A stretch of 64,000 nucleotides of DNA from Flavobacterium noncentrifugens (GTDB lineage Bacteria; Bacteroidota; Bacteroidia; Flavobacteriales; Flavobacteriaceae). The notes beneath the pieces were generated by a model that saw only the letters and a list, made by a program, of their open reading frames with translations, made no database searches and was not told the DNA's origin. The stretch's first letter is position 1; each line of letters opens with the position of its first letter. The stretch lies in contig NZ_FNEZ01000005.1 of the NCBI RefSeq assembly GCF_900100375.1, positions 124,001 to 188,000 on the forward strand, read 5' to 3'. A program made the position numbers and the translations under genes. Shown here piece by piece: positions 16,903 through 23,518 of the stretch.

Positions 16903-16910
16903 TAGATTTG
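16903..16910 (+). promoter_or_regulatory. Plus-strand -7 box next to LytTR-type site D
   Basis: TAGATTTG fits TAnnTTTG exactly and points away from the kinase gene, towards a stretch with no gene on the plus strand. Confidence 0.6.
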
Positions 16911-16916
16911 AAAAAC

Positions 16917-17064
16917 TTTTGAAAAAAGCAATTCGCTTAAAAAGTTTCAGATCGACAAAATCATAGCTGGTCAAAATGTAAATAAATACTACAAAATATC
17001 TAACAATACGTTTTTAAGGTTGCCCTTGTTTTGAAAAAGCCTGTTCCGTTTGGACAGGCTTTTT
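16917..17064 (+). ncRNA. Candidate LytTR-controlled small RNA (about 150 nt)
   Basis: The TAGATTTG promoter at 16903-16910 with LytTR-type site D upstream would start a plus-strand transcript near 16917. It holds no credible ORF: the only ATG is followed at once by TAA. It ends in a strong hairpin with a T-run (17034-17064), which also terminates the minus-strand side. Promoter, regulator site and terminator together form the outline of a small RNA gene. The exact start and any expression are inferred. It could instead be only a divergent spurious promoter. Confidence 0.4.
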
Positions 17065-17066
17065 TA
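17034..17066. terminator. Bidirectional terminator
   Basis: AAAAAGCCTGT (17034-17044) pairs with ACAGGCTTTTT (17054-17064) and T-runs lie on both strands. It overlaps the stop of the GDSL lipoprotein gene and ends the candidate plus-strand RNA. Confidence 0.8.
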
Positions 17067-17834
17067 TGGCATGAGCATTTGTTTGGCAACTGGAAACAGC
17101 CGTTCTACAAATCGGGCATAAGCCGATTCCGAAGGATGCAAACCGTCTGAAGCGACTAATGACGGCTGGTCTAAACCTTCTCTTGTAATATCTGTAATAT
17201 TTACAAAAGCAATATGGTTTTCGATGCAATAGTTCTTTGCGAAATTGTTGTATTGTTCGATTTGCATCGAAATTGCAGCATTTCCGTTGCCGTAAGGCGT
17301 ATACGCATAATCCGGAATCGAAACGACAATCACATTGTTCGCATCGCCTTTCGCCAAAGCGATTGACTTGGTGACCAATTCAGGAAATTCCTGTTCGTAC
17401 AAAGAGAAAGGCTTGTTTTGGTATTGATTGTTCACACCGATTAAAAGCGTCACCAGATCCTGGTCATTCGATGGGTTTTGTGAAGCAATCGCCGATTTTA
17501 AGTTGGTTGTCGTCCAGCCAGTAACAGCAATAATTTTCAAGTCTATCGCAGCTCCTGAAATTCCGGATTGCAATTTCGATTTCAATTGTGCCGGAAATCG
17601 GCAGGTTTCACAAACATTTTGCCCAATTGTATAACTGTCGCCCAACGCGAGGTATTTATAAGTAACTGACGGATTTACCGGATTTAAAGTGTCTGCAGGT
17701 GTTTCATTTGGAGGAACAGTTGTTTCTGGCGCCGTTGTCATCGGTGAATTCTGAACAACAGCATCTTCTGAATTCGAGCAAAAGCTAAAAAACAGGCTGC
17801 AAAATAAAACAGAAATTCCGGATATCATTTTCAT
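17064..17834 (-). CDS. GDSL/SGNH hydrolase lipoprotein
   Basis: This 256-aa protein starts with a lipoprotein signal (FFSFC, acylated Cys about residue 19) followed by a Thr/Pro-rich linker. The SGNH blocks are visible: catalytic Ser in LALGDSYTIG, the Gly in block II, Asn in LLIGVNNQ, and Asp/His in SDGLHPSE. The family cleaves esters such as acyl groups on sugars, lipids or glycans. It should be anchored to the outer or inner membrane. It is transcribed alone. The substrate cannot be told from the sequence. Confidence 0.92.
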   Translation of the reverse strand: MKMISGISVLFCSLFFSFCSNSEDAVVQNSPMTTAPETTVPPNETPADTLNPVNPSVTYKYLALGDSYTIGQNVCETCRFPAQLKSKLQSGISGAAIDLKIIAVTGWTTTNLKSAIASQNPSNDQDLVTLLIGVNNQYQNKPFSLYEQEFPELVTKSIALAKGDANNVIVVSIPDYAYTPYGNGNAAISMQIEQYNNFAKNYCIENHIAFVNITDITREGLDQPSLVASDGLHPSESAYARFVERLFPVAKQMLMP

Positions 17835-17880
17835 CGTGTTTGGATTAAAATGTAACTTACGATGAAAATCGGACGAAGGT

Positions 17881-18663
17881 TTACACCATTTCTGCTTTCA
17901 TCATGATTTTTTCTTCGATGGCACTCCACAAACCGATGCGTTTTTCCAAAGCCTGAATCGAAATTTGCTGCACTTCGTTCCATTTGTGTGCGTCATTATC
18001 GCATAAAGCATCAATCATCTGCATCGCCATCGGGCCGTGTTCATCGGCGTCAAGCTCGATATGGCGTTCGAAATAATAAATCAGTTCCGACAAATCGGTT
18101 TCAGGGAAATTATTCTGGAAGTTTTTTAGGATTTCAGTAAACATCGCCGGAATCAGGTCTTCGCGCCCAAAAGTAAAAGCGGCGGCGATCTGGTGCGGTT
18201 TTCCTTCTTCGATGACTCGGAAAGTAAAATCTAAAAAAGCTTTGATTTCCGGATGTAAATTGCTGCGTTTGATCGCTACAAAAATATTCTGCAGGGATTG
18301 TACTTCGTCAATAAAGTAGTTGATTTCAGAAGTATCGGCACCGCAAGACTGCATCGCATTCAAATACATTTCAAAATGGCTCAAGCGTTTTCCGTCCAAA
18401 GTCAAATCGCTTTCTTCGGCCAAAACAATTTCATTGATCAGATATCGTGTCTGTGGATTTTTAGTAGCAAACCACGGCGTAGTCGTAGAAGTTAATTGCT
18501 GCTGAAGCGCTTTCAATAATGACATAAAATCCCAAACCGCATACACATGACATTCTAAAAAGGTATGCAGATCTTCAATTGTTTTGACTTTTTCGTATAG
18601 CGGATGTTGCAGCAATTGTAGTTTCAACGGCTGCAGGTTTTCGTTAATCGTAATGGTATTCAT
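17881..18663 (-). CDS. DUF3050 family protein (haem oxygenase-like fold)
   Basis: This 260-aa protein matches the DUF3050 pattern. It opens with LQPLKLQLLQHPLYEKVKTI, followed by FLECHVYAVWDFMSLLKALQ and ETDLSELIYYFERHIELDAD. His and Glu residues placed on helices (HVYAVWDF, ERHIELDADEHG) look like metal ligands of the haem-oxygenase-like diiron fold. No characterised reaction is known to me. It has no signal peptide and is a single gene with a terminator upstream of it (18687-18718). Confidence 0.88.
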   Translation of the reverse strand: MNTITINENLQPLKLQLLQHPLYEKVKTIEDLHTFLECHVYAVWDFMSLLKALQQQLTSTTTPWFATKNPQTRYLINEIVLAEESDLTLDGKRLSHFEMYLNAMQSCGADTSEINYFIDEVQSLQNIFVAIKRSNLHPEIKAFLDFTFRVIEEGKPHQIAAAFTFGREDLIPAMFTEILKNFQNNFPETDLSELIYYFERHIELDADEHGPMAMQMIDALCDNDAHKWNEVQQISIQALEKRIGLWSAIEEKIMMKAEMV

Positions 18664-18686
18664 AGCGTGGTATTTTGTGTAAAAGT

Positions 18687-18718
18687 AAAAAAGCTTCCCG
18701 GTTGCAGGAAGCTTTTTT
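18687..18718 (-). terminator. Terminator after the acyl-CoA dehydrogenase gene
   Basis: AAAAAAGCTTCC pairs with GGAAGCTTTTTT around an 8-nt loop, about 32 bp past the stop codon of the dehydrogenase. Confidence 0.85.
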
Positions 18719-18749
18719 CTAATTTTATCACTATTTTATAAACTGTTGA

Positions 18750-19928
18750 CTATTTGAAAGCCGCGATTCCTGTGATGTCCATTCCGGTAATCAGCAAGTG
18801 GATGTCGTGCGTTCCTTCATAAGTAATCACCGATTCTAAGTTCATCATGTGGCGCATGATAGAATATTCGCCGGTAATTCCCATGCCGCCAAGTATTTGT
18901 CTGGCTTCACGTGCGATTTCAATGGCCATGTTCACGTTGTTTCTTTTTGCCATCGAAATTTGTGCAGAAGTTGCTTTGCCTTCATTTCTCAAAACGCCCA
19001 AACGCCAAGTCAGCAATTGTGCTTTCGTGATTTCAGTGATCATTTCAGCTAGTTTTTTCTGTTGCAATTGCGTTCCGGCAATCGGTTTGTCAAACTGAAT
19101 TCTTTCTTTGGCATAACGCAAAGCCGTGTCGTAACAATCCATCGCAGCGCCAATCGCGCCCCAGGCAATTCCGTAACGCGCAGAATCGAGGCAGCCCAGC
19201 GGCGCGCCCAAACCTGATTTGTTCGGCAATAAATTTTCTTTTGGAACTTTGACGTTGTCAAAAATCAATTCACCGGTGGCAGACGCACGAAGCGACCATT
19301 TGTTGTGCGTTTCCGGAGTCGTAAAACCTTCCATGCCGCGCTCAACGATCAATCCGTGGATTCTTCCGGTTTCGTCTTTTGCCCAAACAACGGCAATGTC
19401 GGCAAACGGTGCATTCGAAATCCACATTTTTGCGCCATTGAGTAAATAATGGTCGCCCATATCTTTAAAATTGGTGATCATGCTTCCCGGATCGGAACCG
19501 TAATTTGGTTCTGTCAATCCGAAACAACCAATGAATTCACCTGTTGCCAGTTTTGGCAAATATTTCATTCTTTGTTCTTCGTTTCCGTATTTCCAGATCG
19601 GGTACATCACAAGCGAAGACTGAACAGAAGATGTCGAACGCACGCCCGAATCGCCTCTTTCAATTTCCTGCATGATCAGTCCGTACGAAATCTGGTCCAG
19701 TCCTGCACCGCCATATTCTACCGGAATATACGGGCCAAAACCGCCAATTTCACCTAAACCTTTGATGATCTGTTTCGGGAATTCTGCTTTTTGGGCATAT
19801 TCTTCAATGATCGGCGACACTTCGCGTTTCACCCATGCACGTGCAGAATCGCGCACTAATTTATGTTCTTCTGTCAGCAAATCGTCCAACAGGTAATAAT
19901 CCGGAGCCTGGAATAAATCTGGTTTCAT
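18750..19928 (-). CDS. Acyl-CoA dehydrogenase, glutaryl-CoA dehydrogenase-like
   Basis: This is a 392-aa FAD flavoenzyme. I start it at the ATG 19926-19928 (MKPDLFQAPDYYL) because a TACTTTTG -7 box at 19953-19960 overlaps the farther ATG. Family motifs include FGLTEPNYGSDPGSM at the FAD/substrate site, ARYGIAWGAIGAAMDCYD and LQQKKLAEMITEI. The catalytic base is the Glu of TYEGTHDIH, the position used in glutaryl-CoA dehydrogenase. It probably works in lysine/tryptophan or glutarate breakdown, or on another short acyl-CoA. It is transcribed alone. Confidence 0.92.
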   Translation of the reverse strand: MKPDLFQAPDYYLLDDLLTEEHKLVRDSARAWVKREVSPIIEEYAQKAEFPKQIIKGLGEIGGFGPYIPVEYGGAGLDQISYGLIMQEIERGDSGVRSTSSVQSSLVMYPIWKYGNEEQRMKYLPKLATGEFIGCFGLTEPNYGSDPGSMITNFKDMGDHYLLNGAKMWISNAPFADIAVVWAKDETGRIHGLIVERGMEGFTTPETHNKWSLRASATGELIFDNVKVPKENLLPNKSGLGAPLGCLDSARYGIAWGAIGAAMDCYDTALRYAKERIQFDKPIAGTQLQQKKLAEMITEITKAQLLTWRLGVLRNEGKATSAQISMAKRNNVNMAIEIAREARQILGGMGITGEYSIMRHMMNLESVITYEGTHDIHLLITGMDITGIAAFK

Positions 19929-20064
19929 ATCAATGAATTTTAAAAACTGGGGCAAAAGTAGGCAAACAATTATGACAAATCAAAATAAACGAAACCGATT
20001 TCGCTGATAATTTGAATTTTGGCAATTCGCGTTGCGGAATGTGTATTTTAAACAGGAAGTTTCT

Positions 20065-20144
20065 GAGTGCAACGCGCCGGGCTGTACACTTCAATCTTTT
20101 TTCGTGCCTCAAAAAGGATTTCCGTTTCCATCCCTATTGCGGGC
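20065..20144 (+). repeat. R1 dispersed repeat, copy c
   Basis: AACGCGCCGGGCTG, then TTCGTGCCTCAAAAAGGATT and TCCATCCCTATTGCGGGC follow the R1 order. It ends right at the stop of the methyltransferase gene. Confidence 0.65.
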
Positions 20145-20858
20145 TTACATCTTCAAATAAAAATCCTTCGTAAGATTGATGTATTGGGGAGTATATTCAT
20201 GCCTGCCCATTTCAATAACCAATTCATCCACCGGAAAGTTTTCAGTAGTATTTCGGCTAAAAGCCAGTAAGCTTCTTTTGATTTCGGTAGACGGTGTTCC
20301 TTTGACACGTGTGATCTTCATCGGAAACAAATCAAAATCATGCGCCAATGCAATCAGTTTTTCTTCTTCTTTAAAAGGAATAATGATTGCAAAAACGCCA
20401 TTTTCAGAAAGCAATAAATCAGCGGCTTCGACCAGATCTTCAAAAGGCAAAGATTCGGTAAACCGCGCCTGGTCGCGCTGCTCGTCACCAGAAAAATAAT
20501 TCTCGGTATAAAACGGAGGATTTGAAACAATCAGGTCGTATTCGTCTTCAGGTTCTTCCATAAATTCATCCAGTCCCGCGTGGTAGCAAAACAAACGGTC
20601 GGGCCAAGGGGAATTTTCAAAATTTTCAACGGCCTGTTCATACGCGTTTTCATCAATTTCCAAAGCATCAATCTGATCGGCATCACTGCGCTGCGCGAGC
20701 ATCAGGGCAATAATTCCGGTGCCGCTTCCAATATCCAAAATCGAAAAAGTATTTTTACCAATCGGAGCCCAAGCGCCAAGTAAAACGCCATCTGTCCCGA
20801 TTTTCATCGCAGCTTTGTCTTGTTCGACATTAAATTGTTTAAAAGAGAATTTTGTCAA
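20145..20858 (-). CDS. tRNA1(Val) (adenine(37)-N6)-methyltransferase-like protein
   Basis: This 237-aa class I SAM methyltransferase has ILDIGSGTGIIALMLAQR (SAM binding) and the catalytic IVSNPPFY motif of N6-adenine enzymes. It starts FSFKQFNVEQDKAAMKIGTDGVLLGAW, the hallmark of the YfiC/TrmN6 family. Family members methylate A37 of tRNA-Val. Length and motifs are normal. It follows the rpsP-rimM pair but an R2 palindrome lies between, so it probably has its own promoter. Confidence 0.93.
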   Translation of the reverse strand: MTKFSFKQFNVEQDKAAMKIGTDGVLLGAWAPIGKNTFSILDIGSGTGIIALMLAQRSDADQIDALEIDENAYEQAVENFENSPWPDRLFCYHAGLDEFMEEPEDEYDLIVSNPPFYTENYFSGDEQRDQARFTESLPFEDLVEAADLLLSENGVFAIIIPFKEEEKLIALAHDFDLFPMKITRVKGTPSTEIKRSLLAFSRNTTENFPVDELVIEMGRHEYTPQYINLTKDFYLKM

Positions 20859-20876
20859 AACATTATTTTATTATAA

Positions 20877-20936
20877 ACCATTAAGGGATTAAGTTTCATT
20901 AAGTTTTAGCTTAATTTCCTTAATCCCTTAATGGTT
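20877..20936. repeat. R2 palindrome, copy a (likely terminator of rpsP-rimM)
   Basis: AACCATTAAGGGATTAAG and its exact inverse complement form 18-bp arms around about 24 nt. It lies between the rimM stop and the methyltransferase start. Related palindromes lie at 49493, 52754 and 63164. Confidence 0.75.
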
Positions 20937-20949
20937 AAAAATTTTAATT

Positions 20950-21474
20950 TTATAAATACATTTCAATTAAGCCTTCAGGTAAATCCATCTTTACCTTTTT
21001 ATTTTTCCTGTCAATTTCAACTAAAAAGTGGTCGATCATCGGAATCAGGATTTCAATGTCGCCTTTCAAAACCTCGAAAAGCGGCTGCGCAGAAGAATCA
21101 TTAATCGATTGAATGACGCCGACAACGCCCAAACGTTTGTCTTCGACTTCAAAATCAATGACTTCGTGGAAATAAAATTTGTTGCCGGTAAGTTTTGGCA
21201 GCATTTTCAAAGGAAGGTAAACTGCATTTCCGAGCAATTCTTCGGCTTCAGCTTCACTTTTTACATCTTCAAAACGCACGCGAAGGAAATCGTTTTTGTG
21301 TAGCGAACTGTTTTCAATAAAATATGGAATCAAATTTTTGCCGAATTCGACAAAAACTGATTCCATATCCTCATATAACTCGGGTTCATCCGTATCAAGA
21401 TAGATCAGGACTTCACCTTTAAAACTAAATTTTTTTGCGATTTTACCTAAGTAGAAACAATCTTCTTTACGCAT
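20950..21474 (-). CDS. rimM: Ribosome maturation factor RimM
   Basis: This 174-aa protein has the RimM N-terminal beta-barrel (CFYLGKIAKKFSFKGEVLIYL) and a C-terminal PRC barrel (FEVLKGDIEILIPMIDHFLVEIDRKNKKV, ending LPEGLIEMY). RimM binds bS19 and helps 30S assembly. It lies 14 bp after rpsP. The usual partner trmD is not next to it; a palindrome and another methyltransferase gene follow. Confidence 0.97.
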   Translation of the reverse strand: MRKEDCFYLGKIAKKFSFKGEVLIYLDTDEPELYEDMESVFVEFGKNLIPYFIENSSLHKNDFLRVRFEDVKSEAEAEELLGNAVYLPLKMLPKLTGNKFYFHEVIDFEVEDKRLGVVGVIQSINDSSAQPLFEVLKGDIEILIPMIDHFLVEIDRKNKKVKMDLPEGLIEMYL

Positions 21475-21488
21475 TATCGCAGGATAAA

Positions 21489-22070
21489 TTAAGCCTGAGC
21501 TTCTTCATTGTTTTCTTCTGCAGCAGGAGTTTCCTCAACAGCAGGAGCTTCTTCTTCGGTTGCGGTTTCAGCAACAACTTCTTCAACAGCAGGAGTTGCA
21601 GCAGCGATTGCGTCTGCGTCTGCTTGTTTGGCAGCAGCGATACGATCAGCGTTTACTTTTTTCTCAGCTTCAAGCGCTTTCGCTCTCACATCAGCTTTAG
21701 TAGAAGAAAGTCCGTCTTTTTTCGCATCCACTTTTCCAGCTTTTTCATCAAGCCATTTAGCCAATTTCTCGTCAGCTTGCTCTTGTGTCAAAGCACCTTT
21801 ACGAACGCCTCCATCAAGGTGGTGTTTCAATAAAGCGCCTTTGTAAGAAAGGATTGCTTTTGCAGTATCAGTTGGTTGCGCACCGTTGTGAAGCCACTGT
21901 ACAGCGCTTTCAAGGTTCAAATCGATAGTTGCAGGGTTTGTGTTTGGATTGTAAGTACCGATTTTTTCAAGGTATTTACCATCTCTTTTTGAGCGTGCAT
22001 CAGCAGCTACAACCCAGTAAAAAGGTTTTCCTTTTTTACCGTGTCTTTGTAATCTAATTTTTACAGACAT
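21489..22070 (-). CDS. rpsP: Ribosomal protein bS16 with long Ala/Glu-rich tail
   Basis: The first 85 residues are a standard bS16 (SVKIRLQRHGKKGKPFYWVV, DGKYLEKIGTYNP). The gene codes for 193 aa against 80-100 in most bacteria. From about residue 90 it continues with a Lys/Ala-rich part and ends in an Ala/Glu/Pro tail (about 140-193). Extended bS16 is known in Bacteroidota, so the tail is not a fusion error. A TATCTTTG -7 box lies at 22120-22127 (minus strand), and rimM follows in the operon. Confidence 0.97.
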   Translation of the reverse strand: MSVKIRLQRHGKKGKPFYWVVAADARSKRDGKYLEKIGTYNPNTNPATIDLNLESAVQWLHNGAQPTDTAKAILSYKGALLKHHLDGGVRKGALTQEQADEKLAKWLDEKAGKVDAKKDGLSSTKADVRAKALEAEKKVNADRIAAAKQADADAIAAATPAVEEVVAETATEEEAPAVEETPAAEENNEEAQA

Positions 22071-22119
22071 AATCTTGTGATTAAATTTTGAGGTACTCGA
22101 CCCCGATTAATTAAGGGTG

Positions 22120-22127
22120 CAAAGATA
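22120..22127 (-). promoter_or_regulatory. -7 box of the rpsP-rimM operon
   Basis: Minus strand TATCTTTG, an exact TAnnTTTG match, 50 bp before the rpsP start. Confidence 0.6.
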
Positions 22128-22229
22128 CTATTTATTTTTAAAAATGCTAATCCCGGAATATAATTTACAGAGATTCACGCCCTTTATCGATTTTATGACT
22201 TTTTATTAATGGTTTTTCACATAAAAAAC

Positions 22230-22237
22230 TATTTTTG
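22230..22237 (+). promoter_or_regulatory. -7 box of the lipoprotein gene at 22259
   Basis: TATTTTTG fits TAnnTTTG. It overlaps a farther in-frame start codon, so it supports the ATG at 22259. Confidence 0.55.
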
Positions 22238-22258
22238 TTTCCAAAATCAAAAAATCCG

Positions 22259-22762
22259 ATGAAAAAGATAGTTTCGTTATTGATCGTAATGGTGGTGTTG
22301 GCTTCCTGCGGCGAATCGATAGAGTTTAACAATGAATCTGTGATCCAGGGTGTTAAAGATAATGCGGCATGGAAAGCGACTACGGCAACAGCAACAATTT
22401 CGCCAACAACACTTACAATTGTTGGTGTTAACGACAAGCAAACCCTTACGTTAAGTGTGCCATTGCCTTCCCGTATCGTCGATCCATTAAAAGAAAATAC
22501 ATTCATTACTTACATCTTAGGCACAAGCGTTAATAAAAAGGCAACATTTACGATTCAAAATGCTGACGGAATTGTCGTTTATGAAACCGGCATTAGCGAA
22601 GAGGATGGCCAGGTTGTGATTTCTGAATTCAACAGCAGCACTGTTTCTGGAAGCTTCCGTTTCAACGCCTACAATACAGATGAAGATGCCGAAGAAGATG
22701 ATTTGGTAAACTTTCAGGAAGGCGTTATTTACAAAGTTCCGTTAACGAAAGTTTTGCAATAA
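22259..22762 (+). CDS. Small lipoprotein, DUF6252-like
   Basis: This is a 167-aa lipoprotein with the signal MKKIVSLLIVMVVLASC (acylated Cys17). The body is beta-rich with Thr/Ser/Val repeats and contains SGSFRFNAYN and VNFQEGVIYKVPL near the end, a pattern I associate with DUF6252 proteins of flavobacteria. I start it at 22259 because the signal peptide begins there and a -7 box lies just upstream. Function unknown. A hairpin with a T-run follows the gene. Confidence 0.8.
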   Translation: MKKIVSLLIVMVVLASCGESIEFNNESVIQGVKDNAAWKATTATATISPTTLTIVGVNDKQTLTLSVPLPSRIVDPLKENTFITYILGTSVNKKATFTIQNADGIVVYETGISEEDGQVVISEFNSSTVSGSFRFNAYNTDEDAEEDDLVNFQEGVIYKVPLTKVLQ

Positions 22763-22782
22763 TCTTAAACAAATGAAAATAT

Positions 22783-22806
22783 ACCCGTTCGTGAAGCGGG
22801 TTTTTT
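22783..22806 (+). terminator. Terminator after the lipoprotein gene
   Basis: ACCCG and CGGGT pair around TTCGTGAAG and a run of six T follows. Confidence 0.7.
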
Positions 22807-22924
22807 ATTGGTGTTAATTTGCAGAAAATCAGGCAGGCTGCGTGTTTCAATGGCCTCGCAAACCAAATGCATTTAATTTACAATTTAATTATACCAATGC
22901 ATAGCAGTTTACAATAATTAAAGC

Positions 22925-22932
22925 TATATTTG
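22925..22932 (+). promoter_or_regulatory. -7 box of the RRM protein gene
   Basis: TATATTTG fits TAnnTTTG exactly, 25 bp before the start codon. Confidence 0.6.
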
Positions 22933-22957
22933 TTGGAATTATTATAAATTAGTACTT

Positions 22958-23329
22958 ATGAATATTTTTGTTGGAAGCCTTCCGTTCAGTATTGAGGAAG
23001 CAGATTTAAGAGAGTCTTTCGAGGCTTATGGTGCAGTTGATTCTGTGAAAATTATTACTGATAAATTTACCGGAAGAAGTAAAGGATTTGGTTTTGTTGA
23101 AATGCCAAATGATGATGAGGCGCAGAAAGCAATTGATGAATTGAACGGTGCAACTGTTCAAGGACGTGCAATCGTTGTTAATAAATCAGAACCGAAACCG
23201 GAAGGTGAAAGAAGAAGTTTTAACAACAACAGCCGTGGTGGAGATTCACGCGGAGGTTACGGTGGTGGAAACAGTCGCGGTGGAAACAGTGGCGGTTACG
23301 GCGGCGGAAACAGTCGTGGTGGTTATTAA
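22958..23329 (+). CDS. Glycine-rich RRM RNA-binding protein
   Basis: This 123-aa protein has one RRM domain (residues 1-78) with RNP-2 IFVGSLPF and RNP-1 KGFGFVEM. A Gly/Arg/Ser tail (about 88-123) follows, with repeats of SRGG and YGGGN. It resembles the cold-inducible glycine-rich RNA-binding proteins of Bacteroidota and cyanobacteria, which probably act as RNA chaperones. In this phylum, where Hfq is often absent, such proteins are candidate post-transcriptional regulators. It is a single gene with its own promoter and terminator. Confidence 0.95.
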   Translation: MNIFVGSLPFSIEEADLRESFEAYGAVDSVKIITDKFTGRSKGFGFVEMPNDDEAQKAIDELNGATVQGRAIVVNKSEPKPEGERRSFNNNSRGGDSRGGYGGGNSRGGNSGGYGGGNSRGGY

Positions 23330-23391
23330 TTAACCGCACATAAAATGAAGCAAAAGATGCATTTCTGATGTGTCATTTCTATAGCATTTAT

Positions 23392-23420
23392 AAAACCATT
23401 CTCTCGGGAATGGTTTTTTT
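23392..23420 (+). terminator. Terminator after the RRM protein gene
   Basis: AAACCATTC pairs with GAATGGTTT and eight T in a row follow the stem. Confidence 0.8.
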
Positions 23421-23459
23421 TGTTGATAACTTGAAGGTTGTTTTTCGGTCAAAAAATCC

Positions 23460-23467
23460 TATTTTTG
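23460..23467 (+). promoter_or_regulatory. -7 box of dnaE
   Basis: TATTTTTG lies 51 bp before the ATG at 23519 and downstream of a possible TTG start at 23438, which it rules against. Confidence 0.55.
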
Positions 23468-23518
23468 ACAATCAAATGTTTGCGATCCATTCGGATTTCA
23501 AAACCCTCAAATTCAGCT

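Noticed and set aside
21508..21846. Ser/Ala-rich plus-strand frame opposite rpsP
   Set aside because: It is the antisense of the Ala/Glu-rich bS16 tail; rpsP is certain.
22090..22094. GAGGT in the rpsP leader as a LytTR-type site
   Set aside because: There is no second half-site at 21 bp and the gene is a housekeeping one.
23438..23518. Longer dnaE start (TTG at 23438)
   Set aside because: It lies upstream of a TAnnTTTG box and adds residues before the natural exonuclease start.
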